Assembly: GCF_000224145.3 (NCBI RefSeq)
Contig: NW_004190386.2
Span: 22,224-86,223 of the forward strand
Reading direction: 5' to 3'
DNA: 64,000 nucleotides
From: Ciona intestinalis
Taxonomy: Eukaryota > Chordata > Ascidiacea > Phlebobranchia > Cionidae
The notes under the pieces: model-generated
What the model was told of the DNA's origin: nothing
What the model saw: only the letters and a program-made list of their open reading frames with translations
Databases searched by the model: none
Part shown: positions 40,401-48,840 of the stretch, piece after piece
How the letters are laid out: every line of letters starts with the position of its first letter
How positions within the stretch are numbered: position 1 is the first letter of the stretch
Translations under genes and position numbers: made by a program

Positions 40401-43400
40401 TGGCCTATTACCCCAACATTGTATACGCACATTCTATTCTATATGGGTGAGGTCCTACAGTGAGGCATGTCATGGGACCTGAGGTTTAGGCCAGAGTTGG
40501 CCAATTTCTCCAACATTGTATTCTATATGGGTTAAGCCCTACAGTGAGGCATGCCATGGGCCTGAGATTTAGGCAAGAGTTGGCCCATTACCCAAACATT
40601 TTACATGCATTCTATTCTATATGGGTGAGGTCCTACAATGAGGCATGGTATGGGGCCTAAGATTTAGGCAAGAGTTGGCCCATTGCCCCAACATTTAACA
40701 TGCATTCTATTCTATATGGGTGAGGTCGTACAGTAAGGCATGTCATGGGACCTGAGATGCCAGAATTGGCTCATTACCTTAACACTGTATATTCACATTC
40801 TATTCTATATGAGTGAGGTCCTACAGTGTGGCATGCCATAGGACCTGAAATTTAGGCCAGAGTTGGCCAATTTCTCCAACATTCTATTCTATATGGGTGA
40901 GGTTCTACAGTGAGGCATGCCATGTGACCTGAGATTTAAGGCAGAGCTGGCCCATTACCCCAACACCCAGAGTGCTACAACCACAAAAGTTAACTTTAAA
41001 AATCCAAATACAAAACAAAAAAGTTATCAAAATAATACTAAACAAAAAAAGTTAACCAATCTCTCCAAAGATAAATATTACATGTTTCAAACTTTTCTAA
41101 ATATTATCTTTAAAAAATAAAAATTTTCAAACATTAAAAAAAAACTTTAAAAATATTATTTTTTAGAAGAGCCAGAGTTATTGCCATACCCTGAGCTATG
41201 TTATTCCACAAAGCGTGCTTATGCTAGTGGGAGAACGGCCATCGATGTAAATGAAATTATGAGCTGTACTACACTTGGTGTAAATGCCAGGTGCTTAAAA
41301 ATTTCTGCAACTGGAACAATTAATACAATTGCGACAGCTGGCATACCAGGTTTTTATAGTTTTTGTTTTTTAATAAAATTTTTAGGATTTTTTTTTAGAA
41401 TTTAAATTTTAGGAAATTGAAAAAAAATTGTAAAATTTATTTATTTTTTATTTTGTAGCAATTTTTTTATTGCAGGCTTTTAAATTATTGGCTTTAATTT
41501 CGTGACTTTACACTTTGATATTAAATTTTGTGGCTTTGAATAAACTGTACCCTTTAAAAGGTTTGACTTTTAAAATATGAAATTACAAAATTTGGCCTCA
41601 AAATTTTTTTCCTATTTTCTTGCTTTTAATTTGTTAGCTTTTAAAATGTTTGCTTTAAATTACACCGTTATAAAATTTAAAATTTTTACATTTGACTTTT
41701 AAAGTCTAACCCCTAAATTACCTTTAAACAGTCGTTATAACATGGGTGTTCTGTTTCATACACTTAGTGTCCAGCTNNNNNNNNNNNNNNNNNNNNNNNN
41801 NNNNNNNNNNNNNNNNNNNNNNNNNNATATTGTTTTTACCAGATACGTGACGGCAGAAGTATAGAATCTCCTCTTCTAGTTCGTGTGGAAAACCAACTCC
41901 CAGACAGACGGCTATATATGTCCACTGGAGGCGCTCTGTACCTACATTTTTGGTCGGATAGCAGCGGGGGGTATAGGGGTTTCACGGCCGCTTATAAATT
42001 AGGTGAGTCTCTTTATTCTATATGAGTGAGGTCCTAAAGTATGGCACGCTATGGGGCCTGAAATTTAGGCCAGAGTTGGCCAATTTCTCCAACATTGTAT
42101 TCTATATGGGTTAGGCCCTACAGTGAGGCATGCCATGGGCCTGAGATTTAGGCAAGAGTTGGCCCATTACCCAAACATTTTACATGCATACTATTTTATA
42201 TGGGTGAGGTCGTACAGTAAGGCATGTCATGGGACCTGAGATTTATGCCAGAATTGGCCCATTACCCTAACATTGTATATTCACATTCTATTCTATATGG
42301 GTGAGGTCCTACAATGAGGCATGCCATGGGACCTGAGATTTAAGCCAGAGTTGGCCCATTACCCCAACACCCAGAGTCCCACAACCAAAAAAGTTAACCA
42401 ATCTCTCCAAAGATAAATATTACATATGATTAAAAAAAATTCTGAATATTATCTTTAAAAAAAATAAAAAATTTCAAACATTAAAAAAAAACTTTAAAAA
42501 TATTATTTTTTAGAAGAGCCAGAGTTATTGCCATACCCTGAGCTATGTTATTCCACAAAGCGTGCTTATGCTAGTGGGAGAACGGCCATCGATGTAAATG
42601 AAATTATGAGCTGTACTACACTTGGTGTAAATGCCAGGTGCTTAAAAATTTCTGCAACTGGAACAATTAATACAATTGCGACAGCTGGCATACCAGGTTT
42701 TTATAGTTTTTGTTTTTTAATAAAATTTTTAGGATTTTTTTTTAGAATTTAAATTTTAGGAAATTGAAAAAAAATTGTAAAATTTATTTATTTTTTATTT
42801 TGTAGCAATTTTTTTATTGCAGGCTTTTAAATTATTGGCTTTAATTTCGTGACTTTACACTTTGATATTAAATTTTGTGGCTTTGAATAAACTGTACCCT
42901 TTAAAAGGTTTGACTTTTAAAATATGAAATTACAAAATTTGGCCTCAAAATTTTTTTCCTATTTTCTTGCTTTTAATTTGTTAGCTTTTAAAATGTTTGC
43001 TTTAAATTACACCGTTATTAAATTTAAAATTTTTACATTTGACTTTTAAAGTCTAACCCCTAAATTACCTTTAAACAGTCGTTATAACATGGGTGTTCTG
43101 TTTCATACACTTAGTGTCCAGCTTACGAGTTACCATGTATGTAACTTTGTGGGTAATTGTAATTTTTTTATATATATCTGCTTTAAAACGTGAACTTAAA
43201 AACATCGACTTTAAAATAACAGCTTTTAACTTTGCTTTAACTCGAAATATTTTTATATCCCAGGTCACATGGTGTTTGGTACATGCATTTCCAGTATAGC
43301 GTGTACGAATTCGTCATGTATGTTACTACAGTCTATGCTACAACAAATGAATGCAACTTTTCAATTTAACATGACCTCTTGTATAGTTTCTTGCTGTGGT

Positions 43401-44850
43401 AGCGATCTATGCAATTCAGAAACTGCTCCAATTCCAGGTAAAAATCTCATATTGTTAAATCTTATTTTGTTTTAATTGAATACAAATTAATGCATTTGCA
43501 TCCGGCACCGTGGCATAGTGGTTAGCGCGCCTGCCTGTAACCTAGAGATAATGGGTTCAAGGCTCATTGTTGCTGCTATTTTGGGCGTATAAGTTTGAAG
43601 TATTTTAACGTTTTTTTTCTATTCTTTTAGTTACTACAACGCAATTGACAACGACAACAACAACAGTCGTTACACCTGATTCTAGTGGTAAATATTACAA
43701 TTAAATTTACTTGGTCACTAATGGGTTGTCTAAATTTTCAGCCATACAAAAAAGCAAAAAAATGTAAAAAATAGTCACCCATAAAGTTACATACAAGGTA
43801 ACTCATAAGCAGGCACGAGGTGTATGAAACAGAACACCAGTGTTATAACAATTGTCATTGCCCCGCCCTGCGAGGATAAATAAGTTTAACAACTGTCGTT
43901 TTGTCGCTAAAACGCCTCGTTTCAATTTTAATATTTTTCAATTTTCATTACTGTTTTCAAAGAGACAAATAAATAAAATTACATTCACTCAATTACTAAT
44001 TTTGATATTTTTTTAAATCAATGAATGAATGAAATTTATTTTGTCTTTTCTGTCACGATAACGAAGAACAGGAAAGTTTACAAAAGTTAGAAGACGGATA
44101 GTAACGATAAAACAACAGTTGTTAAAACACGCTTTTGATAAAAAAAAAATAATGTTTTAAATAAAATGCATGACCGTTACACCCTACAGACAATACAACG
44201 TAAAAATTAAATAAATAAAATTTAATCAAACATATTAAAGTCTTAATTGGAAGAAAAGTTTGCGTAAAGTTTTTAAACATATTTTTCGCTAGGTTGCTAC
44301 AATTACAATCTAGACGTTATGTTTTTGCTCGATGGTTCTGGTACAGTGAACACGACGGAGTTCGAAACATCGTTACAATTTATTAAACAAGTTATTGCTC
44401 CTTTTGATTTACGATTTACAAGAGTTGGGGTTATGCAGTATTCTCATTGGTACAGAAGAAAGTAAGTTTGTGGCTTTTTAAAGCCCTATTACAAAGCCCC
44501 AAGCCAATATTTCAAAACCGAGTTTTTCGGCAGACATTTTTAAGCTCAAATTTGAAGTTAAAATTTTGAAGTTACTAATTTAAAAAAAGCCAACATTTTA
44601 AAGCCTGTACTTTTATGCCCACATTTTAAGGCCTATATTTAAAGCCAACATTTTAGAGCCAACAAATTTATGGTCTCCTTTTTTAAACCAGATACTTAAA
44701 ACTAAAAATCCTAAAGCTGCTGTTTTTAGGTTTAAACTCATTTAATTCTCAAGTTCTTTATTTTCACTCAGACCCATGACAGCTGCAGACCAACGCTTTC
44801 TACAAATCCACATCAGTGTGGGTGAACATAGGACAAGCTCTCCATTTGAG
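22443..44850 (+). CDS. Secreted CUB x9 - LU - vWA modular protein, 3' end lost in a gap
   Basis: Starts at 22443 with a signal peptide (MRCIVVSWVIALISTRALSQ). Exons: 22443-22503, 25233-25411, 25886-26057, 26584-26652, 27239-27423, 27835-27982, 28303-28341, 28878-29056, 29461-29608, 30061-30204, 30913-31094, 31544-31688, 32429-32467, 32889(in gap)-33027, 33079-33209, 33560-33613, 33808-33970, 34316-34506, 35195-35357, 36054-36256, 37106-37259, 37850-38040, 38790-38952, 39599-39798, 40167-40326, 41167-41349, 43264-43437, 43631-43687, 44293-44461, 44772-44850. Frame and phase are continuous throughout, giving about 1,420 codons before the 354-N gap. Domain boundaries are all phase 1. The copies at 41843-42002 and 42514-42696 are excluded as an assembly duplication. 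The domain set suggests an extracellular adhesion or recognition protein. No membrane anchor is visible, but the C-terminus is missing. The linker exon at the 32839-32888 gap has an unseen 5' end, and a further exon could hide there. Confidence 0.85.
22545..23165 (-). mobile_element. Two SINE copies in the first intron of the CUB gene
   Basis: Copies at about 22545-22830 and 22880-23165, both with the TAAGTGTCTTG or TCAAGTAACTTG body and decayed heads. Confidence 0.55.
23525..23712. mobile_element. Decayed MITE of the GGATATCGTTAGCACATAATA subfamily
   Basis: The body blocks are present, in the first intron of the CUB-LU-vWA gene. Confidence 0.55.
25085..25870 (+). mobile_element. Four headless SINE tails around CUB1 exons
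   Basis: Copies at 25085-25180, 25420-25535, 25665-25760 and 25775-25870, all in the same orientation. Each starts near GTAACTCGTAAGCGGGCACG and ends in an AT-rich tail. Confidence 0.6.
25233..31688 (+). CDS. CUB domains 1-4 of the large plus-strand gene
   Basis: CUB1 is 25233-25411 + 25886-26057; CUB2 27239-27423 + 27835-27982; CUB3 28878-29056 + 29461-29608; CUB4 30913-31094 + 31544-31688. First-half exons carry C-G/T-F near the start, a P-x-x-Y strand motif and C-x-W. They end in E-x-x-CCD (EGCCDKL, ESCCDFL, ELCCDYL). CUB2 has KWD in place of CCD. Second-half exons carry Y/W-D-G and an S/T-D-x-S-x-x-x-x-GF motif (SDRSVNRNGF, TDSSINEKGF), fitting a calcium-binding type CUB (conserved E, D, D). 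Between them lie Thr-rich exons 26584-26652 and 30061-30204, probably O-glycosylated spacers, and a short Pro-rich exon 28303-28341. Confidence 0.85.
26755..26915 (-). mobile_element. AACAACTGTTGTTTT-family repeat, inverted
   Basis: CUB-gene intron copy: GTCTTTTCGATCACGGTAGC to GCGTGGTCGCTACACCTG. Confidence 0.6.
27470..28855. mobile_element. SINE pieces in CUB2-CUB3 introns
   Basis: Plus-oriented body and tail at 27470-27680, plus-oriented tail at 28435-28560 and minus-oriented copy at 28650-28830. Coding exons lie between the pieces. Confidence 0.5.
28003..28199. mobile_element. TAGTAGGG MITE copy in a CUB-gene intron
   Basis: Both ends intact. It starts about 20 bp after the donor of exon 27835-27982. 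Confidence 0.77.
29140..29308. mobile_element. Decayed MITE in a CUB-gene intron
   Basis: Blocks CTCACGACTCTAAAAGAGCG and TTGTTAATTGTTCAAAAACA identify the subfamily with AGAGCG. Confidence 0.5.
29636..30012 (+). repeat. 71-bp minisatellite array
   Basis: About five units, beginning about 27 bp after the donor of exon 29461-29608. Confidence 0.88.
30220..30645 (+). repeat. ~131-bp tandem repeat array, locus 2
   Basis: Three units of the same sequence as at 3100, starting right after the Thr-rich exon 30061-30204 donor. Confidence 0.87.
31120..31190 (+). mobile_element. tRNA-like fragment of a second SINE type
   Basis: TGGCCTAGTGGTACAG and GGGTTCAAATCTC are at the right distance for an A and a B box, but the body after it differs from the main SINE and no full tRNA cloverleaf fits. 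Confidence 0.4.
31243..31476 (+). repeat. 71-bp minisatellite array
   Basis: About three units in the CUB4 intron. Confidence 0.88.
31706..32025 (+). mobile_element. tRNA-derived SINE, best full-length plus-strand copy
   Basis: Head GGCTGTGGCATTGTGGTAAG (A box) and GGTTCAAGGCTCG (B box). The body has CTTGGGCAAGACAGTTAACA, and the tail ends GTTACATTCATTCATTCAT. Confidence 0.75.
32189..32386. mobile_element. TAGTAGGG MITE copy in a CUB-gene intron
   Basis: Ends TAGTAGGGTGGGGAAGATGG and TTACCCCACCCTACTA, about 40 bp before linker exon 32429-32467. Confidence 0.77.
32429..40326 (+). CDS. Thr-rich stalk and CUB domains 5-9 of the large plus-strand gene
   Basis: Linker exon 32429-32467 precedes a gap. 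Beyond it is a poly-Thr exon (ACA/ACT runs) ending at 33027. CUB5 is unusual in having three exons (33079-33209, 33560-33613, 33808-33970): its first half is interrupted by an extra intron just before the VMVEFTVLEMESCCDF segment. CUB6 is 34316-34506 + 35195-35357; CUB7 36054-36256 + 37106-37259; CUB8 37850-38040 + 38790-38952; CUB9 39599-39798 + 40167-40326. All have CCD and lack the cysteine normally found in the second half of a CUB domain. CUB6 and CUB7 have weaker S/T-D motifs (TDETQNRQGF, SDSGNHYRGF). Confidence 0.85.
32640..32760. other. GC-rich block with strong palindromes
   Basis: Contains CCCGCGCGGG (32657-32666) and a 9-bp perfect stem GGGGGGTGC/GCACCCCCC (32712-32720 with 32735-32743). 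An alternative inner stem GGGTGC/GCACCC also exists. It sits in an AT-rich CUB-gene intron 80 bp before a gap; it may be a transposon end. Confidence 0.4.
32839..32888. other. Assembly gap (50 N)
   Basis: A run of exactly 50 N inside the Thr-rich linker intron/exon of the large CUB gene. The 5' end of the poly-Thr exon lies inside it. Confidence 0.99.
33990..34300 (+). repeat. 71-bp minisatellite array, decaying to the right
   Basis: About four units between the CUB5 donor (33971) and the CUB6 acceptor (34315); nearly the whole intron is array. Confidence 0.85.
34583..34967 (+). repeat. ~135-bp tandem repeat, three units
   Basis: Units carry AAATGCATTTAGAATTTCGC, AAAAACCCTACTGTGTTGAA and GGACAGACGAATTATACAAA, in the CUB6 intron. 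Not seen elsewhere in the window. Confidence 0.85.
35450..36000 (+). repeat. 126-bp tandem repeat, four to five units
   Basis: Units carry CACACTGCAATAGCTTCAGC, CATGGGAGTGGCAACCATGG and TTCCCACCCACGAGGATATA. They fill the intron upstream of CUB7 exon 36054. Confidence 0.87.
36315..36615 (-). mobile_element. SINE, full length
   Basis: Intron of CUB7; head CAGGCGCTAACCAACTGTGC at the right. Confidence 0.65.
36748..37060 (+). repeat. 71-bp minisatellite array
   Basis: About four units, ending about 45 bp before CUB7 exon 37106. Confidence 0.87.
37337..37735 (-). mobile_element. SINE tail plus a full SINE in tandem
   Basis: Partial tail at 37337-37430 followed by a full copy at 37441-37735. 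Confidence 0.6.
38105..38385 (-). mobile_element. SINE, decayed head
   Basis: Intron of CUB8; body GCCGTTAAGTGTCTTGCTCA. Confidence 0.58.
38998..39572 (+). repeat. 71-bp minisatellite array
   Basis: About eight units fill the intron between exon 38790-38952 and exon 39599-39798. A subset shares a TGTTTAGGAAGACACTC variant, pointing to local expansion. Confidence 0.88.
40151..41776 (+). repeat. Assembly duplication, copy 1
   Basis: This segment contains the CUB9 second-half exon and the LU first-half exon. It recurs at 41827-43123, with identical exons and nearly identical introns. The copies differ mainly in the number of ~97-bp repeat units. Copy 1 stops at an N run. Confidence 0.85.
40335..40975 (+). 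repeat. ~97-bp tandem repeat, about seven units
   Basis: Units carry TATATGGGTGAGGTCCTACA, AGGCATGCCATGGGACCTGA and GAGTTGGCCCATTACCCCAA. A shorter allele of the same array lies at 42015-42370 in the duplicated block. Confidence 0.87.
41167..43437 (+). CDS. LU (Ly6/uPAR) domain of the large plus-strand gene, split over two exons
   Basis: Exon 41167-41349 supplies three cysteines (ELCYSTKR, MSCTTLG, ARCLKIS) and exon 43264-43437 supplies seven, ending SCCGSDLCNSE, for ten in total. The intron position and phase (phase 1 after cysteine 3) match the first LU domain of the minus-strand gene at 8327-6951, so the two genes share this module by descent. The donor at 41350 reads GTTTTT, which is weak, but both copies of the assembly duplication carry it. 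The genomic distance between the two exons is inflated by the duplicated block and the gap. Confidence 0.8.
41777..41826. other. Assembly gap (50 N)
   Basis: Sits between the two copies of the duplicated block. Confidence 0.99.
41827..43123 (+). repeat. Assembly duplication, copy 2 (likely the other haplotype)
   Basis: Repeats 40151-41776 from its first base after the gap and ends where copy 1 ends (GTCCAGCT). The duplicated CUB9 exon is 41843-42002 and the LU exon is 42514-42696. Splicing the copy-1 LU exon (ends phase 1) to the copy-2 CUB exon (starts phase 0) would break the frame, so both copies cannot be in one mRNA in this order. Confidence 0.85.
42015..42370 (+). repeat. ~97-bp tandem repeat, short version
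   Basis: Same unit as 40335-40975 but about three units fewer; this accounts for the length difference between the two copies of the duplicated block. Confidence 0.85.
43503..43890 (+). mobile_element. SINE split by a coding linker exon
   Basis: The head (CACCGTGGCATAGTGGTTAG ... GGTTCAAGGCTC) lies at 43503-43590 and body-tail sequence at 43700-43885. The Thr-rich exon 43631-43687 lies between them, so these may be two independent pieces. Confidence 0.5.
44020..44195 (-). mobile_element. AACAACTGTTGTTTT-family repeat, inverted, with a TGAA tail
   Basis: Lies just upstream of the vWA exon; head at 44175-44195 (CCGTTACACCCTACAGAC). A fragment of the other orientation lies at 43888-43985. Confidence 0.58.
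44293..44850 (+). CDS. Start of a von Willebrand factor A domain
   Basis: Exons 44293-44461 and 44772-44850 (phase 2 junction) encode a CYNYNLDVMFLLDGSGTV strand and MIDAS-like loop (D-G-S-G-T, where the usual motif is DxSxS). An amphipathic helix (FETSLQFIKQVI) and a VGVMQYS strand follow, as in the first half of vWA domains. The domain is cut by the gap starting at 44906. The preceding Thr-rich linker is 43631-43687. Binding of a divalent metal ion and of a protein ligand is expected from the family, not shown here. Confidence 0.8.
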
Positions 44851-44864
44851 GTAAGAACTAGTTA

Positions 44865-44905
44865 TAACTTGACAGTGAGCATGAGGTGTCTGAATACACC
44901 ATGTG
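44865..44905 (+). repeat. 71-bp minisatellite, first unit before the gap
   Basis: Starts 15 bp after the vWA exon donor and continues into the N run. Confidence 0.8.
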
Positions 44906-45259
44906 NNNNNNNNNNNNNNNNNNNNNNNNNNNNNNNNNNNNNNNNNNNNNNNNNNNNNNNNNNNNNNNNNNNNNNNNNNNNNNNNNNNNNNNNNNNNNNN
45001 NNNNNNNNNNNNNNNNNNNNNNNNNNNNNNNNNNNNNNNNNNNNNNNNNNNNNNNNNNNNNNNNNNNNNNNNNNNNNNNNNNNNNNNNNNNNNNNNNNNN
45101 NNNNNNNNNNNNNNNNNNNNNNNNNNNNNNNNNNNNNNNNNNNNNNNNNNNNNNNNNNNNNNNNNNNNNNNNNNNNNNNNNNNNNNNNNNNNNNNNNNNN
45201 NNNNNNNNNNNNNNNNNNNNNNNNNNNNNNNNNNNNNNNNNNNNNNNNNNNNNNNNNNN
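44906..45259. other. Assembly gap (354 N) between two converging genes
   Basis: It cuts the vWA-containing plus-strand gene on its left and the six-cysteine-module gene on its right. Its left border lies within a 71-bp minisatellite unit and its right border within a SINE tail, which explains the failure to assemble. Confidence 0.99.
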
Positions 45260-45557
45260 CGTTATAACATGGGTGTTCTATTTCATATGCACCTTTTACA
45301 AATTTACAAGTTACCACATGAATTAATGAATTAATTAATGAATGTAACTCGGATGACGGGCAACGACAGTCGTTTTAAACATTATAACACGGGTGTTCTG
45401 TTTCATACACCTTGTACCCGCTTACGAGTTACCGCATGTAATTTATTTATCCTCGCATGGTGCGGCAACTACAGTGGTTATAACGAGTTTCCACGTATGT
45501 AACTTTGTGGTCAACACTCCCTGTCCAGACTGTCTGCCATACACTAAGAAAAAATAC

Positions 45558-48500
45558 CTGGTGTACAGCAAACTCTATAGCCAGGCCCGTCACATAAGTT
45601 AGAATCAGTTGTGCCGTTACAACTATGTGCTGCGTGTTGGCAATCTCCAAACGTTGTATGGCAGTCTTCTTCTAACGTATTCCAATCCCTAACAGTTTGT
45701 TCGTCTATAAAATAAAGGATTTTGGTTTAGAACGAATGAATGAATGAATGAATGAATGAATGAACGAACGAATGAATGAATGAATGAATGAATGAACGAA
45801 TGAATGAATGAATGAATGAATGAATGAATGAATGAATGAATGAAGGAATGAATGAATGAACGAATGAATGAATGAATGAAGGAATGAATGAATGAATGAA
45901 CGAATGAATGAATGAATGAATGAACGAATGAATGAATGAATGAATGAATGAAGGAATGAATGAATGAACGAATGAATGAATGAATGAATGAATGAATGAA
46001 TGAACGAATGAATGAATGAATGAATGAATGAATGAATGAATGAATGAATGAATGAATGAATGAATGAACGAATGAATGAATGAATGAATGAATGAATGAA
46101 CGAATGAATGAATGAATGAATGAATGAATGAACGAATGAACGAATGAATGAATGAATGAATGAATGAATGAATGAATGAATGAATGAATGAACGAATGAA
46201 TGAATGTAACTTATTTCTTTAATCTCAAGTGGCAAGCCAGTAAGAGTTGGTATAAGTATAAGACCTCATTATTATGTGTTCTGTTTTATACACATCGTGC
46301 TTGTTTATGAGTTACCACGTATGTAACTTTGAATGTGAATGAATGAATGTAACTTATATTCTCGCGTGGCGGGGTAATGATAGTCGTTATAAACGGGTTT
46401 CCTGTTTCATACACATCGTGCCCCGCTTTTAGGGTACAGCGCATGCATCTCTGTGTGTGAATGACTGAATGTAACTCATTTATTCTCGTGTAGCAGGGCA
46501 ATGAGAGTAGTTATAACACGGGTGTTCTGTTTCATACACATCGTGCCCGCTTTTAGGGTACAACGCATGTATCTCTGTCTTTGAATGACTGAATGTAACT
46601 CATTTATTCTCGTGTAGCAGGGAAACGAGAGTAGTTATAACAAGGGTGTTCTGTTTCATACACCTCGTTTTAGCTTTTAAGTTACCACGTATATGCAACT
46701 TTGTATGTAAATGAATGTAACTTATATTTTCTCGCGTGGCAGAGACGTGAGGATACGGTTACCTAATTGTTCAAACACTCTGTGTTTACTACCAAATGAG
46801 ACGGGAAAATAGAATAAAATATATGTTCCTGCTTACCCTACCCTACTATAAAAGGTAACCAATTACCTGGTTCGCAACATTTTCTAGTTTTCGGACCTCC
46901 GCATTTACCAGCAGTGAAATTCCCATACCCGCAAGACGAATGGTCCCATTGGCAGANNNNNNNNNNNNNNNNNNNNNNNNNNNNNNNNNNNNNNNNNNNN
47001 NNNNNNTGACAACCCGTGTCCCCTTTTTCCCACGCTTTCTTGCTTTCTGCACCTGTTGGATGACGTCATATATTGTGACGTCATGTTTTGTGACGCTTCG
47101 TTTTTGTGACAGCACCAAACTATTCTTCGTTTTCATTTACGTGAAAAAAAATTGTTCTGCTAAAATCTATTTTTGGTAAAACCATTTTTTTTATGAAACC
47201 GTTTTATTTTCGTGTATCTGCCCAAAACTTAGTCCCAAATAGTCCCATTTTAGCCACGTTTTTTTTATAAAAAGCCCCGCACCGATAGTTAATAACAAAA
47301 CTGTTTCCTTTTATAAAACCGATTAAATTTAACATCGAAACATCACCATTCAAGTCACGTCTTTTCACAAAAAAATGGGTTCGAAACCCACACTCGGTAC
47401 TTAACAACACATACTTGGTAAACAGCACTGCCTCTGCGCTGGCCCGCCACATGTTTTAGATTGAAAAGGTCCATCACAAGACGTTGTTGCAAGCTGGCAT
47501 ACACCTAATACTTCTAAACATTGGTCGTCGTTTTTAATCCAGCTGCGAATCGCTTCAGCGCCTTTTTGGAGATAAAAAAATGACGTCATAATTCGTGACG
47601 TCAGAAATGACGTAATAAGGTAATGAATTTAAGTTTCGTTGTAAGTAATTACAGTTGTTATAAAACTGGTAAATATAAATGAATGAATGAATGTAACTTA
47701 CCTTATCTTCGCGTGGCCGGAAAACAACAGTGGTTATAACACTGGTGTTCTGTTGCATACACCTCGTGCTAGCTTACAAGTTACCACGTATGTAACTTTG
47801 TAGGTAAATATATTAAAAAATGACTATTTTTTCCAACTTTTTTTGTTTTTTTTGTAAATGAAAGTTATTTTTTATTTTACCTGGCGAACAGCATTTTCGG
47901 TTCGCAGGACCTCCGCATGTTGCTTCTCCCCACACCCCATCACAAGTAACTGTATCAAGCTGACATGTTCCATATATATTTTCGCACGACTCGTCCTTCT
48001 CAGTCCAGGATTTTACAACGGCTTGACCTGCGTTGTAAAAATGAATGCGTTAAGAAGAAGTTACATATGTGGTAACTTGTAAGCGGGCACGAGGTGTATG
48101 ATCAGAACACCCGTGTTATAACGACTGTCGTTGCTCCGCCACACGAGAATAAACAAGTTACATTCATTCAATCACCCACAAAGTAACATACATAGTAACT
48201 CGTAGGCGTGCACGAGGTGTATGAAACAGAACATCCGTGTTATATAGTAGGGTGGGGGAAGACGGGACAGCTTTAGCACATAATATCTTAATATCCTGAT
48301 CGTGTTTTAAACAATCAACAACGGTCTATGGGAGTCGTGAGGATACGATTTTAGAATTCTTAGAATGTTTTTTTTGTTTACTACCAAATAGGACGAGAAA
48401 ATGGAATGAAAAGGTGTCCCATCTTCCCCCACTCTACTCTAACACTGTCGTTCAAGATTAAATTTTACAAAATATTGGATTTGCGTTTATTTTAGCTGTG

Positions 48501-48806
48501 TTTGTATATGTTAGATTTTTCAGTTTATATGTATATGATTTACAGGCGTTGTACCTTATGCTTGTCGAATTATAACATGAGTATCTCCTTGTAGAGTTAT
48601 AACACGGGTGTTCTGTTTCATACACTTCGTGCCCGCTTACGAGTTAGCGCATAAGTAACTTTGTGGGTAACTATATTTTTTGCAATTTATTGCTGACAAT
48701 TTAGACAACCCATTAGTGGCCACTGGATTGGAGCAATTGCTGTTAAGTGTCTTGCTCAAGGACACATACGCCCACAATGGTAGCAGCGACGAGCCTGTAT
48801 ACAATA

Positions 48807-48840
<34 letters not shown>

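Noticed and set aside
41843..42696. Second copy of the CUB9 second-half exon and LU first-half exon as real duplicated exons
   Set aside because: Splice phases are incompatible in series, the sequence is identical and an N run separates the copies; treated as an assembly duplication.
45733..46205. CRISPR-like or telomere-like array
   Set aside because: A simple 4-bp microsatellite with no spacers, in eukaryotic DNA.
45705..46235. Minus-strand 176-codon frame of repeating Phe-Ile-His-Ser
   Set aside because: A pure translation of the (TGAA)n microsatellite; not a gene.
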